Of a stretch of DNA of 45,057 nucleotides, positions 20,720-31,575 are shown in pieces. Within the stretch, counting starts at the first letter, position 1, and every line of letters begins with the position of its first letter. The notes under the pieces were generated by a model. It ran no database searches, was not told where the DNA came from, and saw nothing but the letters and a program-made list of their open reading frames with translations. The stretch spans positions 1 through 45,057 of the forward strand of contig JAIRWY010000059.1 of assembly GCA_031268675.1 (NCBI GenBank), in the 5' to 3' direction. Origin of the DNA: Candidatus Ancillula glyptotermitis (GTDB lineage: Bacteria; Actinomycetota; Actinomycetes; Actinomycetales; Bifidobacteriaceae). Position numbers and translations under genes: made by a program.

Positions 20720-20972
20720 GCGCGTTACGCGCTTGCGTGCGGAAAATTGTGTAATGCAAAGCATTACACAATTATTAAAATGTGCAAGCGCAATTTGGAG
20801 TATAGCGCAAAGCGCTATACTGTTTTAAGCGTGCAAGCGCAGTTTAACAGCGTATTTTGTAAACAAAACACTCCTATTTGAGCGCAAGCGCAGTTTGATG
20901 GCCTAATTCAAAAGCATTAGACCGTATTGGTGCAAGCATACGCAAGTTGAATGTGTAATGCTTTTGAATTAG
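20720..20972. repeat. Cluster of hairpins and an interspersed GTGCAAGCGCA(A/G)TTTg repeat between convergent parC and aroKB
   Basis: GCGCG-TTA-CGCGC (20720-20732); AATTGTGTAATGC-AAA-GCATTACACAATT (20745-20773); AGTATAGCGC-AAA-GCGCTATACT (20799-20821); a 17-bp inverted repeat CTAATTCAAAAGCATTA (20903-20919) / TAATGCTTTTGAATTAG (20956-20972). Copies of the GCAAGCGCA motif begin at about 20783, 20832 and 20884, with a variant at about 20931. Confidence 0.85.
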
Positions 20973-20989
20973 ACTATTAGATAGCGTAA

Positions 20990-22621
20990 TCAGAAAATTA
21001 CACTGCGAGACCGCTGTTGGAAGTGTATGACTTTCTCCACTGCGGTCTTCATTTGCATTTCATCTGGATCATTATATATAATCGGTTGTTGTAATTTTTC
21101 TAGTACTATTAACTGTAGTTTATTCTTAGATACCTTTTTATCCAATTTCATGCATTTTGTCATATCTTCAAATGATGCGTTGAGTTCTAATGAAGTTGGC
21201 AAATTTAACAACTTTGCGTAATTGTAATGTGTCTGTAGTAGTTCTTTGCTTAAAATGCCGTTCGCATGAGCAAATTCTGCAGCAATTAGCATACCTAAAG
21301 AAACGGCTTCACCATGTCGTAAATTATAATCATCTAGTTTTTCAATTGCATGCGCAAAAGAGTGTCCATAATTCAGGAAGATCCGATTACCAGACTCTTT
21401 AAAATCTTCGCAAACAAAGTGCTTCTTCGCCTTAACTGTGCGGTAAATAATTTTCTTGAGGTTTTTATCCACATCATCATTTATCAAGTCTAGGATTTTG
21501 GCATCTTGAATAAGACCCATCTTCAGCACTTCGCCCATAGCCTGAGTGAATTCACGTGCAGGAAGTGTATATAATGTGTTCATTGCTGCAACAACTCCGA
21601 TTGGACTGTAGAAAGTACCACATAAGTTTTTACCCTGTTCTAGGTTAATTCCAGTTTTACCGCCAACTGAAGCATCAACCATTGCTAGAAGACTAGTCGG
21701 TATATTCAAATTCTTAATTCCTCGCATATATGTACTTGCAACAAAACCGCTAAGGTCAGTAACTGCGCCGCCGCCAAAACCTATAATTGCATCACTACGC
21801 ACAAAACCTAATTCCGCTAGTTTTCTTAGGGTAGTTGTGTATGAGGTTGTAGTCTTTCCTCGTTCTGCATCTTCAACCTCGATTGTGTATGCATTATAAT
21901 TTAGCAATTTTAGTGCATCTAACAGCCCTATTAAGTGCCTTTTAACGCTTGCTGTGTGTATAACAGCCACCTTTGAAACATCGCTTCCTAGAAGGCTTAC
22001 AGCGTTATAATATACACTTTTAGACTTACTGATTATGACATCATACAGATCATCATCAGCATTTATTGTTATTACACTAGTTTTTTTCACGAAGTTGCGA
22101 ATTTGTTTGCGTGCTATATTTATACTATTTTCAGAGTCAACCTGAATCCTAAATGTGCAAGCATTTTCCAGATTTGCTGTTCGTACTGCTTTCAATTTAT
22201 CCCAATGCTTGCTAATATCATCAACTGTTCGATTCTGGTCACCAAAAAGTGGACGTGTATAATTCTTGCGGTTTATTCTTTCAATTGCTATTTGCTTGTC
22301 CACATCTAAATATACGACTACTCCTCCATTCATACGGTATTCGCGAAGCAACTGACGGCTTTCTTTTTGTTCAACACTACCACCACCAAGAGATACAATG
22401 CCATCAAAGTTATGCAGTAAATCTTCTACAGCTCTAACTTCAGCCTCTCTAAAAGATGCTTCACCTTTCTCTTTGAAGATCTGCTCAATAGTAGAACTTA
22501 AAGAAGTGGAAATTACTACATCACTGTCTGCAACTGGTACACCATATTTCTCGCCATATGCTGTAGCAACTTTGCTTTTTCCGCTTGCTGGCATTCCGAT
22601 TAACACAACTTCTGGCTGCAT
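20990..22621 (-). CDS. aroKB: Bifunctional shikimate kinase / 3-dehydroquinate synthase
   Basis: N-terminal IGMPASGKSKVA (P-loop) and VSLGGGSV, fused to C-terminal GGGAVTDLSGFVASTYMRG, NIPTSLLAMVDASVGGKTGIN and LNYGHSFAHAIE. Confidence 0.93.
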   Translation of the reverse strand: MQPEVVLIGMPASGKSKVATAYGEKYGVPVADSDVVISTSLSSTIEQIFKEKGEASFREAEVRAVEDLLHNFDGIVSLGGGSVEQKESRQLLREYRMNGGVVVYLDVDKQIAIERINRKNYTRPLFGDQNRTVDDISKHWDKLKAVRTANLENACTFRIQVDSENSINIARKQIRNFVKKTSVITINADDDLYDVIISKSKSVYYNAVSLLGSDVSKVAVIHTASVKRHLIGLLDALKLLNYNAYTIEVEDAERGKTTTSYTTTLRKLAELGFVRSDAIIGFGGGAVTDLSGFVASTYMRGIKNLNIPTSLLAMVDASVGGKTGINLEQGKNLCGTFYSPIGVVAAMNTLYTLPAREFTQAMGEVLKMGLIQDAKILDLINDDVDKNLKKIIYRTVKAKKHFVCEDFKESGNRIFLNYGHSFAHAIEKLDDYNLRHGEAVSLGMLIAAEFAHANGILSKELLQTHYNYAKLLNLPTSLELNASFEDMTKCMKLDKKVSKNKLQLIVLEKLQQPIIYNDPDEMQMKTAVEKVIHFQQRSRSVIF

Positions 22622-23797
22622 TTATATATCAACTCCGCGTTTTAAGAACTTCTGAATCCGAATCTGATATGCTCCAAAGTTGGATTTAATCTCTTCTACT
22701 GAATCTTGCCCGAACTTCTTGCATATAAAATCTGCTAGAGTTATAGCAACCATCGAGCTAGCAACCACACTTGCAGGAAAAACTGCAGAAATATCAGATC
22801 TCTGAGAATGTGCTTTTTCTTGCGATGCGGTATGAATGTTGATGCTTGGTAATCCTCCAGGAATTGACGGTATCGGCTTAACTACTGCACGAACAACTAC
22901 AGGCATTCCATTGGAAATTCCGCCTTCAATTCCTCCTGCATGATTTGAAGCTCTTGTGACTTTACCATTTTGGTCATATATTATATGATCATGTGCTGCA
23001 GTTCCATAAGTGTTCGCTAATGCAAAACCATCGCCAATTTCAACACCTTTAAATGCCTGAATGCTCATAATAGCACCTGAAAGTGCAGCATCTAGTCTGG
23101 TCTTTGCAGTTATGTACGAACCTAGTCCATGAGGTACATTTTTAGCAATAACTTCAACGATTCCACCAATTGTTTCACCATGCTTTTTGGCATCCTGAGC
23201 TACACTTTCGCAGTCATTAAGAAATTCTTCAGTACTTTGAGTGAGCTGTTTTTTGGCTGTTCCAAACTGCAAAACTTCGTAATCTACTCTAATTTTACAA
23301 ACTTGCTCTATAAACTTCTTGGCAATTGCTCCAGCAGCAACTCTAGCAGCAGTTTCTCTAGCAGATGCTCTTTCAAGTACATTTCTTGCAGTATCAAAAC
23401 CGTATTTCAAGATGCCTTCAAAATCTGCATGACCTGGTCGCGGTCTCACTAATTGATCAAACTTCTCGCTTTCGGGCATGTTCGGTTGTGCCTGATTATC
23501 AAAAGTATTAGTATTTACTGGATCTGGAGACATAATCTTGTCCCATTTGTGCCACTCGCTGTTTTCTATTTCAATTGCTATTGGACTTCCGATTGTGTAT
23601 CCTTGTATTACACCAGATACAATTCTAACAACATCCTTTTCAAACTTCTGACGATCACCACGTCCAACTCCAAGCCGTCTTTTGGCAAGTTCCTGTATAA
23701 TATCATCAGTTTGAATTTGAACACCAGCAGGAATACCTTCAAGTATGGTAATCAACTTAGGTCCATGTGATTCACCAGCAGTATAATAGCAAACCAT
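22622..23797 (-). CDS. aroC: Chorismate synthase
   Basis: AGESHGPKLITILEGIPAGV, RRLGVGRGDRQKFEKD and RPGHADFEGILKYGFDTARNVLERASARETAARVAAGA. Confidence 0.96.
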   Translation of the reverse strand: MVCYYTAGESHGPKLITILEGIPAGVQIQTDDIIQELAKRRLGVGRGDRQKFEKDVVRIVSGVIQGYTIGSPIAIEIENSEWHKWDKIMSPDPVNTNTFDNQAQPNMPESEKFDQLVRPRPGHADFEGILKYGFDTARNVLERASARETAARVAAGAIAKKFIEQVCKIRVDYEVLQFGTAKKQLTQSTEEFLNDCESVAQDAKKHGETIGGIVEVIAKNVPHGLGSYITAKTRLDAALSGAIMSIQAFKGVEIGDGFALANTYGTAAHDHIIYDQNGKVTRASNHAGGIEGGISNGMPVVVRAVVKPIPSIPGGLPSINIHTASQEKAHSQRSDISAVFPASVVASSMVAITLADFICKKFGQDSVEEIKSNFGAYQIRIQKFLKRGVDI

Positions 23798-23803
23798 AAC
23801 GAA

Positions 23804-24220
23804 TTACTTTGTTCCCAAGATATCGACAACGAATACTAGTGTATCAGTTCCACCAATTCCAGCTTGTGGAACACCCCTTGCTCCATAACCATATTCTGGC
23901 GGAATTGAAATCAGCACTCGTGAACCAGTTGTTTTACCAACAAGTGCTTCATCCCACCCTTTTATAACTGCACCAACACCAATTGGAAACGATATTGAAC
24001 TTCCTCTTGCAAATGAAGAGTCAAAAACATCTCCACCATAAACTACACCGTGGTAGTTTACATCTATGCTCTGACCAGCTTTTACTTCTTCTCCTGCGTT
24101 CAAGCCATTTTCTGATGAAAGAACGAACACCTCAAGACTTTCTGGTGCTGTTTTATCATTGAACTTGATTTCTGGTAGTACACCAAAATCTCCTACTACT
24201 TCAAATGTTTCTTTTGCCAT
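23804..24220 (-). CDS. FKBP-type peptidyl-prolyl cis-trans isomerase
   Basis: VNYHGVVYGGDVFDSSFARG...IKGWDEALVGKTTGSRVLISIPPEYGYG. Confidence 0.92.
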   Translation of the reverse strand: MAKETFEVVGDFGVLPEIKFNDKTAPESLEVFVLSSENGLNAGEEVKAGQSIDVNYHGVVYGGDVFDSSFARGSSISFPIGVGAVIKGWDEALVGKTTGSRVLISIPPEYGYGARGVPQAGIGGTDTLVFVVDILGTK

Positions 24221-24232
24221 AATTTTACCTTT

Positions 24233-25525
24233 CTACTTGCTAAAAAAACTATAATCCGCATCTATAACACGGTCTTTATGAATAATCGTACTTTTAGGAA
24301 CCACTACTATTCCATTTTTAGAGATTGTGAATCCGCGAGCTAAATCTTCTTCTCGATTATAGCCGATCTCAACTCCCTCATCAACTAAGACATACTTGTC
24401 CAAGATTGCATTCTTGATCTTTGCATGGCGCTTAATAATAACATTATCTAATAAAATTGACTTGTTTATGTCAACATACGAGTTAATGCGAACACCAGGT
24501 GACAAAACAGAATCACTGACTTTTCCGCCAGAAATAATTACACCAGGACTAATTATGGAATTGATTGCAGTTCCTACGCGCTTCTCGTCAAATGAACCAT
24601 CATGAACGAATTTTGCAGGTGGTAAACCAATATATCCAGTGTGCAGTGGCCAAGATGCATTGTACAAATTGAAAACTGGATGGCTAGATATTAAGTCCAT
24701 ATTTGACTCGTAGTATGCATCAATTGTCCCTAAATCTTGCCAGTAGTTCTGATCCTTCTCTGTTGATTCTGGAATCTTGTTGGTCGTAAAATCATAGAAT
24801 CCGCATTCACCCTTTTCAACAAAGTACGGAACAATATCTCCACCCATATCATGCGTAGTTTCAGTCTTAGGCAGTCTGTGATCTCTATTTAGAGCTTCAA
24901 CTAGCGCAGGAACATTTGCAACATAATTGCCCATACTTGCAAGCACCTGATTAGGATTATCTGGAAGACCTTGTGCGCTATCAGGCTTCTCAAGGAAATT
25001 CTTAATATATCCAGCTTTTGCACGATCTACTTCAATAACTCCAAATTCCGATGCAGTTTCAATTGGTTGGCGAATTCCAGCAACTGTAAATTCCGCTCCA
25101 GATTCAACGTGGCTAGTCACCATTTGCGAGAAATCCATGCGATAAACATTATCAGCGCCAACTACAACAACTATATCTGGTCTTTCATCTTCAATAATAT
25201 TCAGGCACTGGTAAATTGCATCTGCAGATCCTAAGTACCAGTCTTTTGAAACACGTTGTTGGGCAGGAATTGTTGAGACATAATTACCCAGCAATTGGCT
25301 CATTCTCCAGGTTTTTGATATATGACGGTCAAGTGAATGGCTTTTATACTGTGTCAGTACAATAATTTGTAAATAACCAGAATTAACAAGGTTACTCAGC
25401 GGAAAATCAATTAGGCGATATGTCCCTCCAAATGGTACTGCAGGTTTCGCACGCTGTTTAGTCAATGGCATTAGGCGTTTACCTTCACCACCAGCTAAAA
25501 CAATTGCAAGTACTTTTTTGTTCAT
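24233..25525 (-). CDS. glgC: Glucose-1-phosphate adenylyltransferase
   Basis: [41 protein letters not shown] and [10 protein letters not shown]. Confidence 0.95.
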   Translation of the reverse strand: MNKKVLAIVLAGGEGKRLMPLTKQRAKPAVPFGGTYRLIDFPLSNLVNSGYLQIIVLTQYKSHSLDRHISKTWRMSQLLGNYVSTIPAQQRVSKDWYLGSADAIYQCLNIIEDERPDIVVVVGADNVYRMDFSQMVTSHVESGAEFTVAGIRQPIETASEFGVIEVDRAKAGYIKNFLEKPDSAQGLPDNPNQVLASMGNYVANVPALVEALNRDHRLPKTETTHDMGGDIVPYFVEKGECGFYDFTTNKIPESTEKDQNYWQDLGTIDAYYESNMDLISSHPVFNLYNASWPLHTGYIGLPPAKFVHDGSFDEKRVGTAINSIISPGVIISGGKVSDSVLSPGVRINSYVDINKSILLDNVIIKRHAKIKNAILDKYVLVDEGVEIGYNREEDLARGFTISKNGIVVVPKSTIIHKDRVIDADYSFFSK

Positions 25526-25535
25526 ATTAGTACCC

Positions 25536-27617
25536 CTATTTCGCTATAGCAATCGACTTTTTGGCAGCTTCAACTGTTGCATCAACGCTAATGCCAAATT
25601 CCTTATAAAGGATTGCAGGTGCTCCAGATGCGCCAAAATGTTCAATTGAAACAGGTACACCAGCATCACCTAGATATTTATACCAAGATAGTGCAATACC
25701 AGCTTCAATAGTTACACGCGCTTTTACAGATTTTGGCAATACAGATTCTTTATATTCATCACTTTGTTGTTCAAACCACTCAATTGATGGCATAGAAACG
25801 ACTCGTGCATTAATTCCACTACTAGCAAGCATTTCGCGAGCTTCAACTGCAATCTGCACCTCAGAACCAGTTGCAATTAGAATTACATCAGATTTACCAC
25901 TAGGAGCATCAAGTAGTATATAACCGCCTTTTGCAACACCTTCTGCACTTGTATATTCTCCATCACGCGGGAAAGTTGGCAAGTTTTGTCTACTAAGAAT
26001 TAGACCAACTGGTCGATCTTTAATCTTGATGATTTCGCGCCATGCAACTGCAACCTCATTTGCATCTGCTGGTCTAACAATGTCCAGACCTGGTATTGCA
26101 CGCATAGCAGTAAGATGTTCAATTGGCTGATGAGTTGGACCATCTTCTCCAACCGCAATAGAATCATGCGACCAAACGAAAATGGATGGAATTCCTTGTA
26201 ATGCAGCAATACGAGCGGAATCGCGCATGAAGTCTGCAAACTGGAAGAATGTTCCACCAAACGCCCTAGTTTTTCCACTAAGTACTATTCCGTTGATAAT
26301 CTGCCCCATAGCATGTTCGCGAATTCCGAAATGCAAAACGCGTCCATAAGGTGAAGTTTGCCAACTACCTGTTGAATTTTCCTCAGGTGCAAATGACTTT
26401 GCTCCACTAATAGTTGTATTATTTGAACCGCCTAAGTCAGCAGAACCGCCCCAAAATTCTGGTAGAACTTCAGCTAGCGCATTAATTACTTTACCTGATG
26501 ATGAACGCGTTGCAATAGACTCGCCTGCAGGAAATGAAGGAATTGCTTTCTCCCAACCATTTGGTAATTCATCTGCATAAAGACGGTCAAAAAGTCTGGC
26601 ATTTCCAGGGTTTTCTGCACGGAATTTTGCAAACTTTTGATTCCATTCATCTTGAAGTTTTGCGCCTTTTTGTGCAACTTTACGTGTATGCTCAAGAACT
26701 TCATCTGGTACAATAAAACTATCATTTGGATTAAAACCAAGCACTTCTTTTAGTCCAGCGACATTTGCTGTTCCTAATGCTGATCCATGTGAAGATGCAT
26801 CATTTGTCTTATTTGGAGTTGGCCAAGCAATGAGCGTTCTGAGTGATATAATTGAAGGTTTACCAGTTTCTGCCTTAGCTAGATCAATTGCATCATTAAG
26901 TGTTGTAACATCTTCTTTATATTCTGTGCCGCCATTTGTCCAATCTACTCGTTGTGTATGCCAGCCATATGCCTCATATCTTTTAAGAACATCTTCAGTA
27001 AAAGCGATATTCGTATCTCCTTCAATTGAGATGTGGTTATCATCCCAGATCACTATTATATTCCCAAGTTTCTGAAGACCTGCTAATGACGCAGCTTCAG
27101 ATGTAACACCTTCTTGGAGATCGCCATCACCAGCAATTACGAAGATGTTGTGATCAAATGGCGAAGTTCCAGGTGCAGCATCTGGGTCAAACAATCCGCG
27201 TTCATATCGTTGTGAATATGCGAAGCCAACTGCTGATGCTAAACCATGACCTAGTGGACCAGTTGTGATTTCAACCCCTTTTGTATGCTTGTATTCTGGA
27301 TGACCAGGAGTTAACGATCCATAAGTTCTAAAACTCTTTAAGTCATCTAGTTCCACTCCTGCACCAGAAAGGAAGAGTTGTATATATTGCGTAAGTGAAG
27401 AGTGTCCAATTGATAAAATAAACCTATCACGACCTGGCCAAAATGTGTCTTTTGGGTTGTGGCGCAAATGCTTTTGATACAGAAGATATGCAACAGGTGC
27501 TAGTGAAATTGCTGTTCCTGGATGCCCATTTCCAACCTTTTCTACTGCATCTGCAGCGAGTGCTTTTGCAACTTTTACAGCGTCATCATCAAGTTTTGTC
27601 CATTCAATACTTGCCAT
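25536..27617 (-). CDS. tkt: Transketolase
   Basis: [56 protein letters not shown] and [15 protein letters not shown] at 27617 (MASIEWTK). Confidence 0.95.
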   Translation of the reverse strand: MASIEWTKLDDDAVKVAKALAADAVEKVGNGHPGTAISLAPVAYLLYQKHLRHNPKDTFWPGRDRFILSIGHSSLTQYIQLFLSGAGVELDDLKSFRTYGSLTPGHPEYKHTKGVEITTGPLGHGLASAVGFAYSQRYERGLFDPDAAPGTSPFDHNIFVIAGDGDLQEGVTSEAASLAGLQKLGNIIVIWDDNHISIEGDTNIAFTEDVLKRYEAYGWHTQRVDWTNGGTEYKEDVTTLNDAIDLAKAETGKPSIISLRTLIAWPTPNKTNDASSHGSALGTANVAGLKEVLGFNPNDSFIVPDEVLEHTRKVAQKGAKLQDEWNQKFAKFRAENPGNARLFDRLYADELPNGWEKAIPSFPAGESIATRSSSGKVINALAEVLPEFWGGSADLGGSNNTTISGAKSFAPEENSTGSWQTSPYGRVLHFGIREHAMGQIINGIVLSGKTRAFGGTFFQFADFMRDSARIAALQGIPSIFVWSHDSIAVGEDGPTHQPIEHLTAMRAIPGLDIVRPADANEVAVAWREIIKIKDRPVGLILSRQNLPTFPRDGEYTSAEGVAKGGYILLDAPSGKSDVILIATGSEVQIAVEAREMLASSGINARVVSMPSIEWFEQQSDEYKESVLPKSVKARVTIEAGIALSWYKYLGDAGVPVSIEHFGASGAPAILYKEFGISVDATVEAAKKSIAIAK

Positions 27618-27720
27618 GTTTAATCCTTTCGTTCCATCTATATGCATTATACCATAAATATACTTATTGTGCATGTGGTTTTTGTGTTCTGAGCAAATTA
27701 CAATGTGCTATAATAGTTAT

Positions 27721-28422
27721 GTGGGAAAGATTACCTATGACGATGTGGCAATTATTATTCCAGTGTATTGTGATATTATGGTACGCGATGTTGTTAATGC
27801 TATAGATGATAAATTCACTACGATTATATGCGTGAATGATGGATCACCTGGTACTGATGTGTCAGATGCGATTCGTTCTACGCGCGCAAAACTAGTTGAG
27901 CACTCTGTTAATTTAGGGCAAGGTGCAGCAATTCAAACTGGTGTAGATTTCGCACTTCTTGATGAAAATATCAACTATTTTGTTACGTTCGATGCTGATG
28001 GACAACATCAAATTAAAGATGTTGAGCGCCTTGTTAATCGCATGAAATCCGACCCAAGCTTGGATATTGTTCTAGGTTCAAGATTTTTAGGGTCTGCGCA
28101 GAATATCACATGGCTAAAACACGCAATGCTTAAATTTGCAATAGTTTTTTCAAATATTACTTCTGGAATTCGATTAACAGATACACACAACGGATTGCGA
28201 GTTTTTAATAGAAAAGTTGGAAATGACTTGAAGATTCATATGCCCGATTTTTCACACGCATCAGAAATTCTGTTGAAGATAAGTTCCAATAACTGGAAAT
28301 ATGCAGAAGAACCTGTGACCATTTTATATTCAGAACATTCAAAGAAAAACGGACAAAGTATAATAAATGCCATCAATATTGTTTTTGATGTCATACTGTC
28401 AAAGATTAGTGGGAGGTTCTGA
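27721..28422 (+). CDS. Glycosyltransferase family 2 (polyprenyl-phosphate sugar transferase-like)
   Basis: VAIIIPVYCD...CVNDGSPGTD...NLGQGAAIQTGVDFAL...TFDADGQH. GTG start is 6 nt after TATAAT (27709-27714). Confidence 0.87.
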   Translation: MGKITYDDVAIIIPVYCDIMVRDVVNAIDDKFTTIICVNDGSPGTDVSDAIRSTRAKLVEHSVNLGQGAAIQTGVDFALLDENINYFVTFDADGQHQIKDVERLVNRMKSDPSLDIVLGSRFLGSAQNITWLKHAMLKFAIVFSNITSGIRLTDTHNGLRVFNRKVGNDLKIHMPDFSHASEILLKISSNNWKYAEEPVTILYSEHSKKNGQSIINAINIVFDVILSKISGRF

Positions 28423-28799
28423 TGATAATTAAGATTCTGTTACTTGCGGTAGTTTTTGCGCTCGCAGTTAGTGCATTGCGTATAAAAAAAGAGGTACATT
28501 CAGGTGCTATAAAGAAAATCGGTTTCATTCTACTACTATTTGGTGGAATTCTTGCCATTTTAGAGCCAGATTTAGTAACTTATGTTGCAAATGCAGTTGG
28601 AGTTGGGCGTGGAACTGACCTTGTGTTCTATATATTTGCAGTTGCATTTTTATTTCAGATTATCAATAGTTATGAGGGACATAAGCGCAATGATGAAAAA
28701 ATTACTGAGCTAGTGCGTAAAATTGCGCTTATGGAGGCTTGTGAACACTACAAAAAGAAAGATACACAACTAAATACAGTTGATAATAATTCAAATTGA
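28422..28799 (+). CDS. DUF2304-like small membrane protein
   Basis: Three hydrophobic segments and a charged C-terminus, directly downstream of the GT2 gene, which is the classic neighbour of DUF2304. Confidence 0.65.
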   Translation: MIIKILLLAVVFALAVSALRIKKEVHSGAIKKIGFILLLFGGILAILEPDLVTYVANAVGVGRGTDLVFYIFAVAFLFQIINSYEGHKRNDEKITELVRKIALMEACEHYKKKDTQLNTVDNNSN

Positions 28800-28835
28800 A
28801 GGGATTTCTAATGATAAGTAGTGTATAATATATAT

Positions 28836-30473
28836 ATGATTTCCAGTTATTTAATACTTCTAATCTTCTTAAGCTTGGTGTTTAACGCAGTTGCTCGTAG
28901 ATTGAAGTTTCCGCCTGAGCTGTTTCTGGTGGTTGTTTCTGGTGCGATTTCATTCATTCCGTTCGTTCCTAGATTCACGATTGATGGATATAGTTTACTG
29001 GAGATTATTTTACCACCACTTCTTTTTTCTGCTGCTCGCAATTTGTCTGCTTATAAGTTTCGTAAAATGCGCTGGCCCATTATATATCTTGGGTTTTTCA
29101 TGACATTTATAACTGCTTTAATTGTGGCAGTTACGATTTCTGCACTTGTTGGATTCATGACATTTACATCTGGTTTAATTCTTGGTGCTGTTATTGCTCC
29201 TCCAGATGCAGTATCTGCGGTTTCAATAGGCAAGAAATTGGGACTTCCAGAACGTGTAATGGTGATATTAACGGGGGAGAGTTTAATAAATGATGCGGCT
29301 GCATTGACTATATTCTCATTTGCAGTAGCAGAGTCATATGGAAATGAAAGTTTTATTCAATCACCAGCATTGTTATTTTTGTGGACATGTCTAGTTGGTG
29401 CATTTATCGGGATTTTCGCTGGAGTTCTTGCAATTGCAGTTCGTAGAATACTTAAGGAGCCGAATATTATTGCAATTTTTACCGCAATAGTGCCTTTTGC
29501 AGTTTATGTTTCTTGTGAGCATGTGCATGCATCTGGAGTTTTAGGTGTTGTTACTGCTGGATTTGTAATTGAAAAAACTACTTTTAGGTCAACTTATTCA
29601 ACTAGACTTCAAGAAAAAACACTTTGGCGCTCAATTGAAATGCTTTTTGACTCGTTTGTTTTTGCATACATCGGATTGCAGTTCAGGTTTATAATAACTG
29701 ATTTGATTGATTCTGGATTAGATGAAATTAAAATTACAGTGTACGGTTTTTTGGTGCTTTTAATTGCTATTCTAATTCGCCCGATTGGACTACTTGGTTA
29801 TGCGGCAACTAAGAACATTTGGTACCGACTGCATTTGAAACGTCTTAGGCATTTCGTCTCTTTATCAAAAAATAGGACTACTATATCGGAGTTTGGTGAT
29901 ACACCAGTTACTTGGCGTGAATATATTATCTTGTCTTGGACAGGTATGCGCGGAGTTGTTACATTAGCAACTGCCTCAGCTGTGCCTACAATTGCTGAAA
30001 TTAGTCATGAATCAGCAGAATTTAAAACACGCGTGTTCATTCAGGTAATAAGTTTAATTGTTGCAGTTGGAACACTTTTGTTGCAAGGTCTTACTTTGCC
30101 GTTTTTGACTAAGAAGATTTTAAATACGGAAAAGATGGTTACTCCAGAACAAGACCCACTAAATGGCGAGTGGGCAAAGGCGCGCAAATTGATGGAGGCA
30201 GCTGCATTGAGGGTTATAGATGCAGAATATGAAGCAAATCCAAATACATTTGATAAGGAGCGCGTGGAGATGGTATGGCGAAATCTTGATGTAGTGACAA
30301 CTCTCAAGAATAGGAAGGATATTTCATTTATGTCCAAGTTGTTACTGGAAATAGTTGAAGCACAACGAGAAGATATACAAAGTGCAGCAAGAAACCGAGA
30401 AATACATCCAGATGTTGCAAGAGAATATCTGGACAGTATAGACTATAAGCTGATTGGCTACAGAATGTCTTAA
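28836..30473 (+). CDS. Na+/H+ antiporter (CPA1 family)
   Basis: Multi-TM; GAVIAPPDAVSAVSIGKKLGLPERVMVILTGESLINDAAALTIFSFA; SWTGMRGVVTLATASAVP. ATG 6 nt after TATAAT (28824-28829). Confidence 0.88.
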   Translation: MISSYLILLIFLSLVFNAVARRLKFPPELFLVVVSGAISFIPFVPRFTIDGYSLLEIILPPLLFSAARNLSAYKFRKMRWPIIYLGFFMTFITALIVAVTISALVGFMTFTSGLILGAVIAPPDAVSAVSIGKKLGLPERVMVILTGESLINDAAALTIFSFAVAESYGNESFIQSPALLFLWTCLVGAFIGIFAGVLAIAVRRILKEPNIIAIFTAIVPFAVYVSCEHVHASGVLGVVTAGFVIEKTTFRSTYSTRLQEKTLWRSIEMLFDSFVFAYIGLQFRFIITDLIDSGLDEIKITVYGFLVLLIAILIRPIGLLGYAATKNIWYRLHLKRLRHFVSLSKNRTTISEFGDTPVTWREYIILSWTGMRGVVTLATASAVPTIAEISHESAEFKTRVFIQVISLIVAVGTLLLQGLTLPFLTKKILNTEKMVTPEQDPLNGEWAKARKLMEAAALRVIDAEYEANPNTFDKERVEMVWRNLDVVTTLKNRKDISFMSKLLLEIVEAQREDIQSAARNREIHPDVAREYLDSIDYKLIGYRMS

Positions 30474-30477
30474 AGTG

Positions 30478-31575
30478 CTATTTAGATTTCAGGTTGCTGT
30501 TTAGAATGATAGTTTGCGTTAATCCACCACCTGGAGTTTGTGCTGCATATACAATACCGTTGTTTTGCTCAACAATTTCCTTAACAATGCTAAGACCTAA
30601 TCCAGTACCAGCATTATCCCTACTGCGTCCCTTATCTTTTGTCCAGAATCTATTGAACATGATTTTCATATCTTCTTCTGTTAATCCTGCACCATGATCA
30701 ATAAACTCAATTTTCACACGATTACCTATTGTAGATATTGCAACTTCAGTCGGAGATCCTTCTGGAGTATATTTATATATATTCTGCGCTAGATTCGTAA
30801 AAGCCCTAGATATTTGAGATTCATTTCCAAATACTATAACTTCTTGTTCAATAGCATTGATTTTAATACAACGCTTAGGGTATAAAAAGTTCAACTCTTC
30901 AAAAATCCCAGAAATTACTGGAATTAAATTGAAATGTTTATGAATTAACTTCTCATGGTTATCTAGTTTTGCTACTACTAATAAATCATTTACTAAAGCT
31001 TCCATTCTCTTCGCATTATTATGGATTTTTTCAATTGTCTGATTTGCATCTTCTATTCGTTCCTCAAGCGGTGTGTTTGCTGTATTTTTCATTTTTATCT
31101 TGTGGAGTTCAGTGTATCCGACCAAAACTGACAAAGGTGTACGTAATTCATGACTAGCATCAGAGACAAAAGTTTTTAGTTTAAGCAATCCTTCTTTAAT
31201 TTGTTGTACAGATCTTTTCTGAACTATGTATGATACTACAGCGCCAATAATTGATATGGATATAAAAGTAATAACCATAAACACCAGTAGTGTAGATTTC
31301 AAATCATTAGTTGTATCAGTCAGAAGTTCTTCATCATTTTTCCTAATTAGAGCGGGATTCAAGAAAGCAGCTTCACCATGATTACGAATAGTAATTTTTC
31401 TCTTAAGTAGTTCATCGTTCATTTTGCCTGATATAACAATATATGTTATAGTAGACATAATGGACATACCTATTACTAAAAGAGTTGTTGTAGTATATGT
31501 TATACGTAAATTTAATGGCAGATTTCTCCATTTCTCCTTAAGCTTGACTCCCAGAACTCTAATCTTAAGAATCAT
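30478..31575 (-). CDS. Sensor histidine kinase
   Basis: Two TM segments, H-box SDASHELRTPLSVLVGY, N-box and GTGLGLSIVKEIVEQNNG. Confidence 0.93.
   Translation of the reverse strand: MILKIRVLGVKLKEKWRNLPLNLRITYTTTTLLVIGMSIMSTITYIVISGKMNDELLKRKITIRNHGEAAFLNPALIRKNDEELLTDTTNDLKSTLLVFMVITFISISIIGAVVSYIVQKRSVQQIKEGLLKLKTFVSDASHELRTPLSVLVGYTELHKIKMKNTANTPLEERIEDANQTIEKIHNNAKRMEALVNDLLVVAKLDNHEKLIHKHFNLIPVISGIFEELNFLYPKRCIKINAIEQEVIVFGNESQISRAFTNLAQNIYKYTPEGSPTEVAISTIGNRVKIEFIDHGAGLTEEDMKIMFNRFWTKDKGRSRDNAGTGLGLSIVKEIVEQNNGIVYAAQTPGGGLTQTIILNSNLKSK

Noticed and set aside
20745-20972. Repeat cluster as a CRISPR array
   Set aside because: Repeat units are short and variable, spacing is irregular, most units are self-complementary hairpins, and no cas genes are present.
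20903-20972. 17-bp inverted repeat as transposon ends or an attachment site
   Set aside because: Only about 36 nt lie between the arms, with no transposase or integrase nearby; better read as a hairpin or terminator-like element.
20990-22621. AroK-AroB fusion as a novel gene fusion
   Set aside because: The bifunctional AroKB arrangement is already known in bifidobacteria; used only as a taxonomic hint.
27721-28799. GT2 plus small membrane protein as a novel glycosylation system
   Set aside because: The GT2-DUF2304 pair is a common, previously seen gene neighbourhood.
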